41,592 nt of DNA from Ruminiclostridium sp. (lineage in GTDB: Bacteria > Bacillota > Clostridia > Oscillospirales > Ruminococcaceae): NCBI GenBank assembly GCA_017635095.1, contig JAGBMA010000198.1, positions 1-41,592 on the forward strand. The letters are read 5' to 3'. The notes beneath the pieces were generated by a model, which had not been told where the DNA came from, made no database searches, and worked only from the letters and a program-made list of their open reading frames with translations. Made by a program: the position numbers and the translations under genes. Below are positions 41,455 to 41,592 of the stretch, one piece after another. The first letter of the stretch is position 1. Each line of letters begins with the position of its first letter.

Positions 41455-41592
41455 AACCTCTAAAAACCCAATTTGAGAGAAAAAGAGCTATCCACTTTAT
41501 GCCGCATTGTATGCGCGCGTCCTGCGCGCTTTTGGCGGCAATACCACGGCTTCCTGCCGTGACCGTCTACTGCGTCAAACCTCCTAACCGGG
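41455..41592. repeat. hairpin-rich sequence at the window edge, possible end of a repeated element
   Basis: GGGAACCTCTAAAAACCC (41453-41470) looks like an insertion-element terminus. After it come nested hairpins: TGCCGC/GCGGCA enclosing GCGCGC-GTCCT-GCGCGC, then CACGGC-TTCCT-GCCGTG. The G+C content jumps relative to the lipase gene. The element is cut by the window end, so its nature cannot be settled. No coding frame is supported. Confidence 0.4.

Overview
The window is a chromosomal replication-origin neighbourhood of a Gram-positive Clostridia bacterium. The best guess is the Oscillospiraceae/Ruminococcaceae (Ruminococcus-like). The evidence is strong GGAGG-type ribosome sites, TTGACA/TATAAT-type promoters, a SpoIIQ-like sporulation peptidase, RemB, Soj/Spo0J-type ParAB with parS sites, a short bacterial SRP RNA in front of dnaX, and a DUF368 polyprenyl-phosphate transporter. 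No species can be named from the sequence alone.

Layout. 0-1.1 kb (minus): spoIIQ-like M23 peptidase with a forespore-type promoter, and a small Nif11-like protein. 1.2-7.6 kb (plus): two tandem M42 aminopeptidases, a GNAT protein, a YnbB-type PLP enzyme, a possible 39-residue membrane peptide, a Nudix protein and rimO, closely packed and ending in a terminator. 7.6-7.9 kb: a coding remnant and a GC-rich hairpin repeat. 7.9-12.2 kb: a protein resembling the end of FliD (minus), diverging from a two-gene operon of a P-type ATPase with degenerate catalytic motifs and the DUF368 transporter popT. 12.3-17.3 kb (minus): parA, parB, serS and a large two-pass membrane protein. 17.4-18.4 kb (plus): a metal-binding lipoprotein. 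18.6-25.4 kb (minus): response regulator with lipoprotein, a zinc-ribbon/TIR-like/TPR protein, tsaD, an XRE repressor with an operator array, a YicC-type RNase and a lone Wzz-like protein.

25.5-32 kb (minus): rsmG and mnmG with three parS sites, a class II aldolase, a 150-bp MITE-like inverted repeat, a radical SAM gene, an unknown protein and rsmI. 32-41.4 kb: an AT-rich repeat-bearing region, a small plus-strand gene, then on the minus strand remB, recF, rlbA, dnaN, an AT-rich oriC candidate, dnaA, recR, ybaB, dnaX, the SRP RNA and a patatin-like lipase.

Functionally the right half is a replication, repair and segregation island: initiation (dnaA, oriC), clamp and clamp loader (dnaN, dnaX), gap repair (recF, recR) and segregation (parAB with parS), interleaved with translation-fidelity genes (mnmG, rsmG, rsmI, rimO, tsaD, serS). 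In hand-counted rows the plus strand is C-rich left of about 36 kb and equal or G-rich to the right, which fits bidirectional replication starting between dnaN and dnaA. The most notable oddities are ten copies of TTCAAC in a 411-bp block at 32 kb, a probable AUA start for mnmG, the degenerate P-type ATPase paired with popT, and the MITE-like element.
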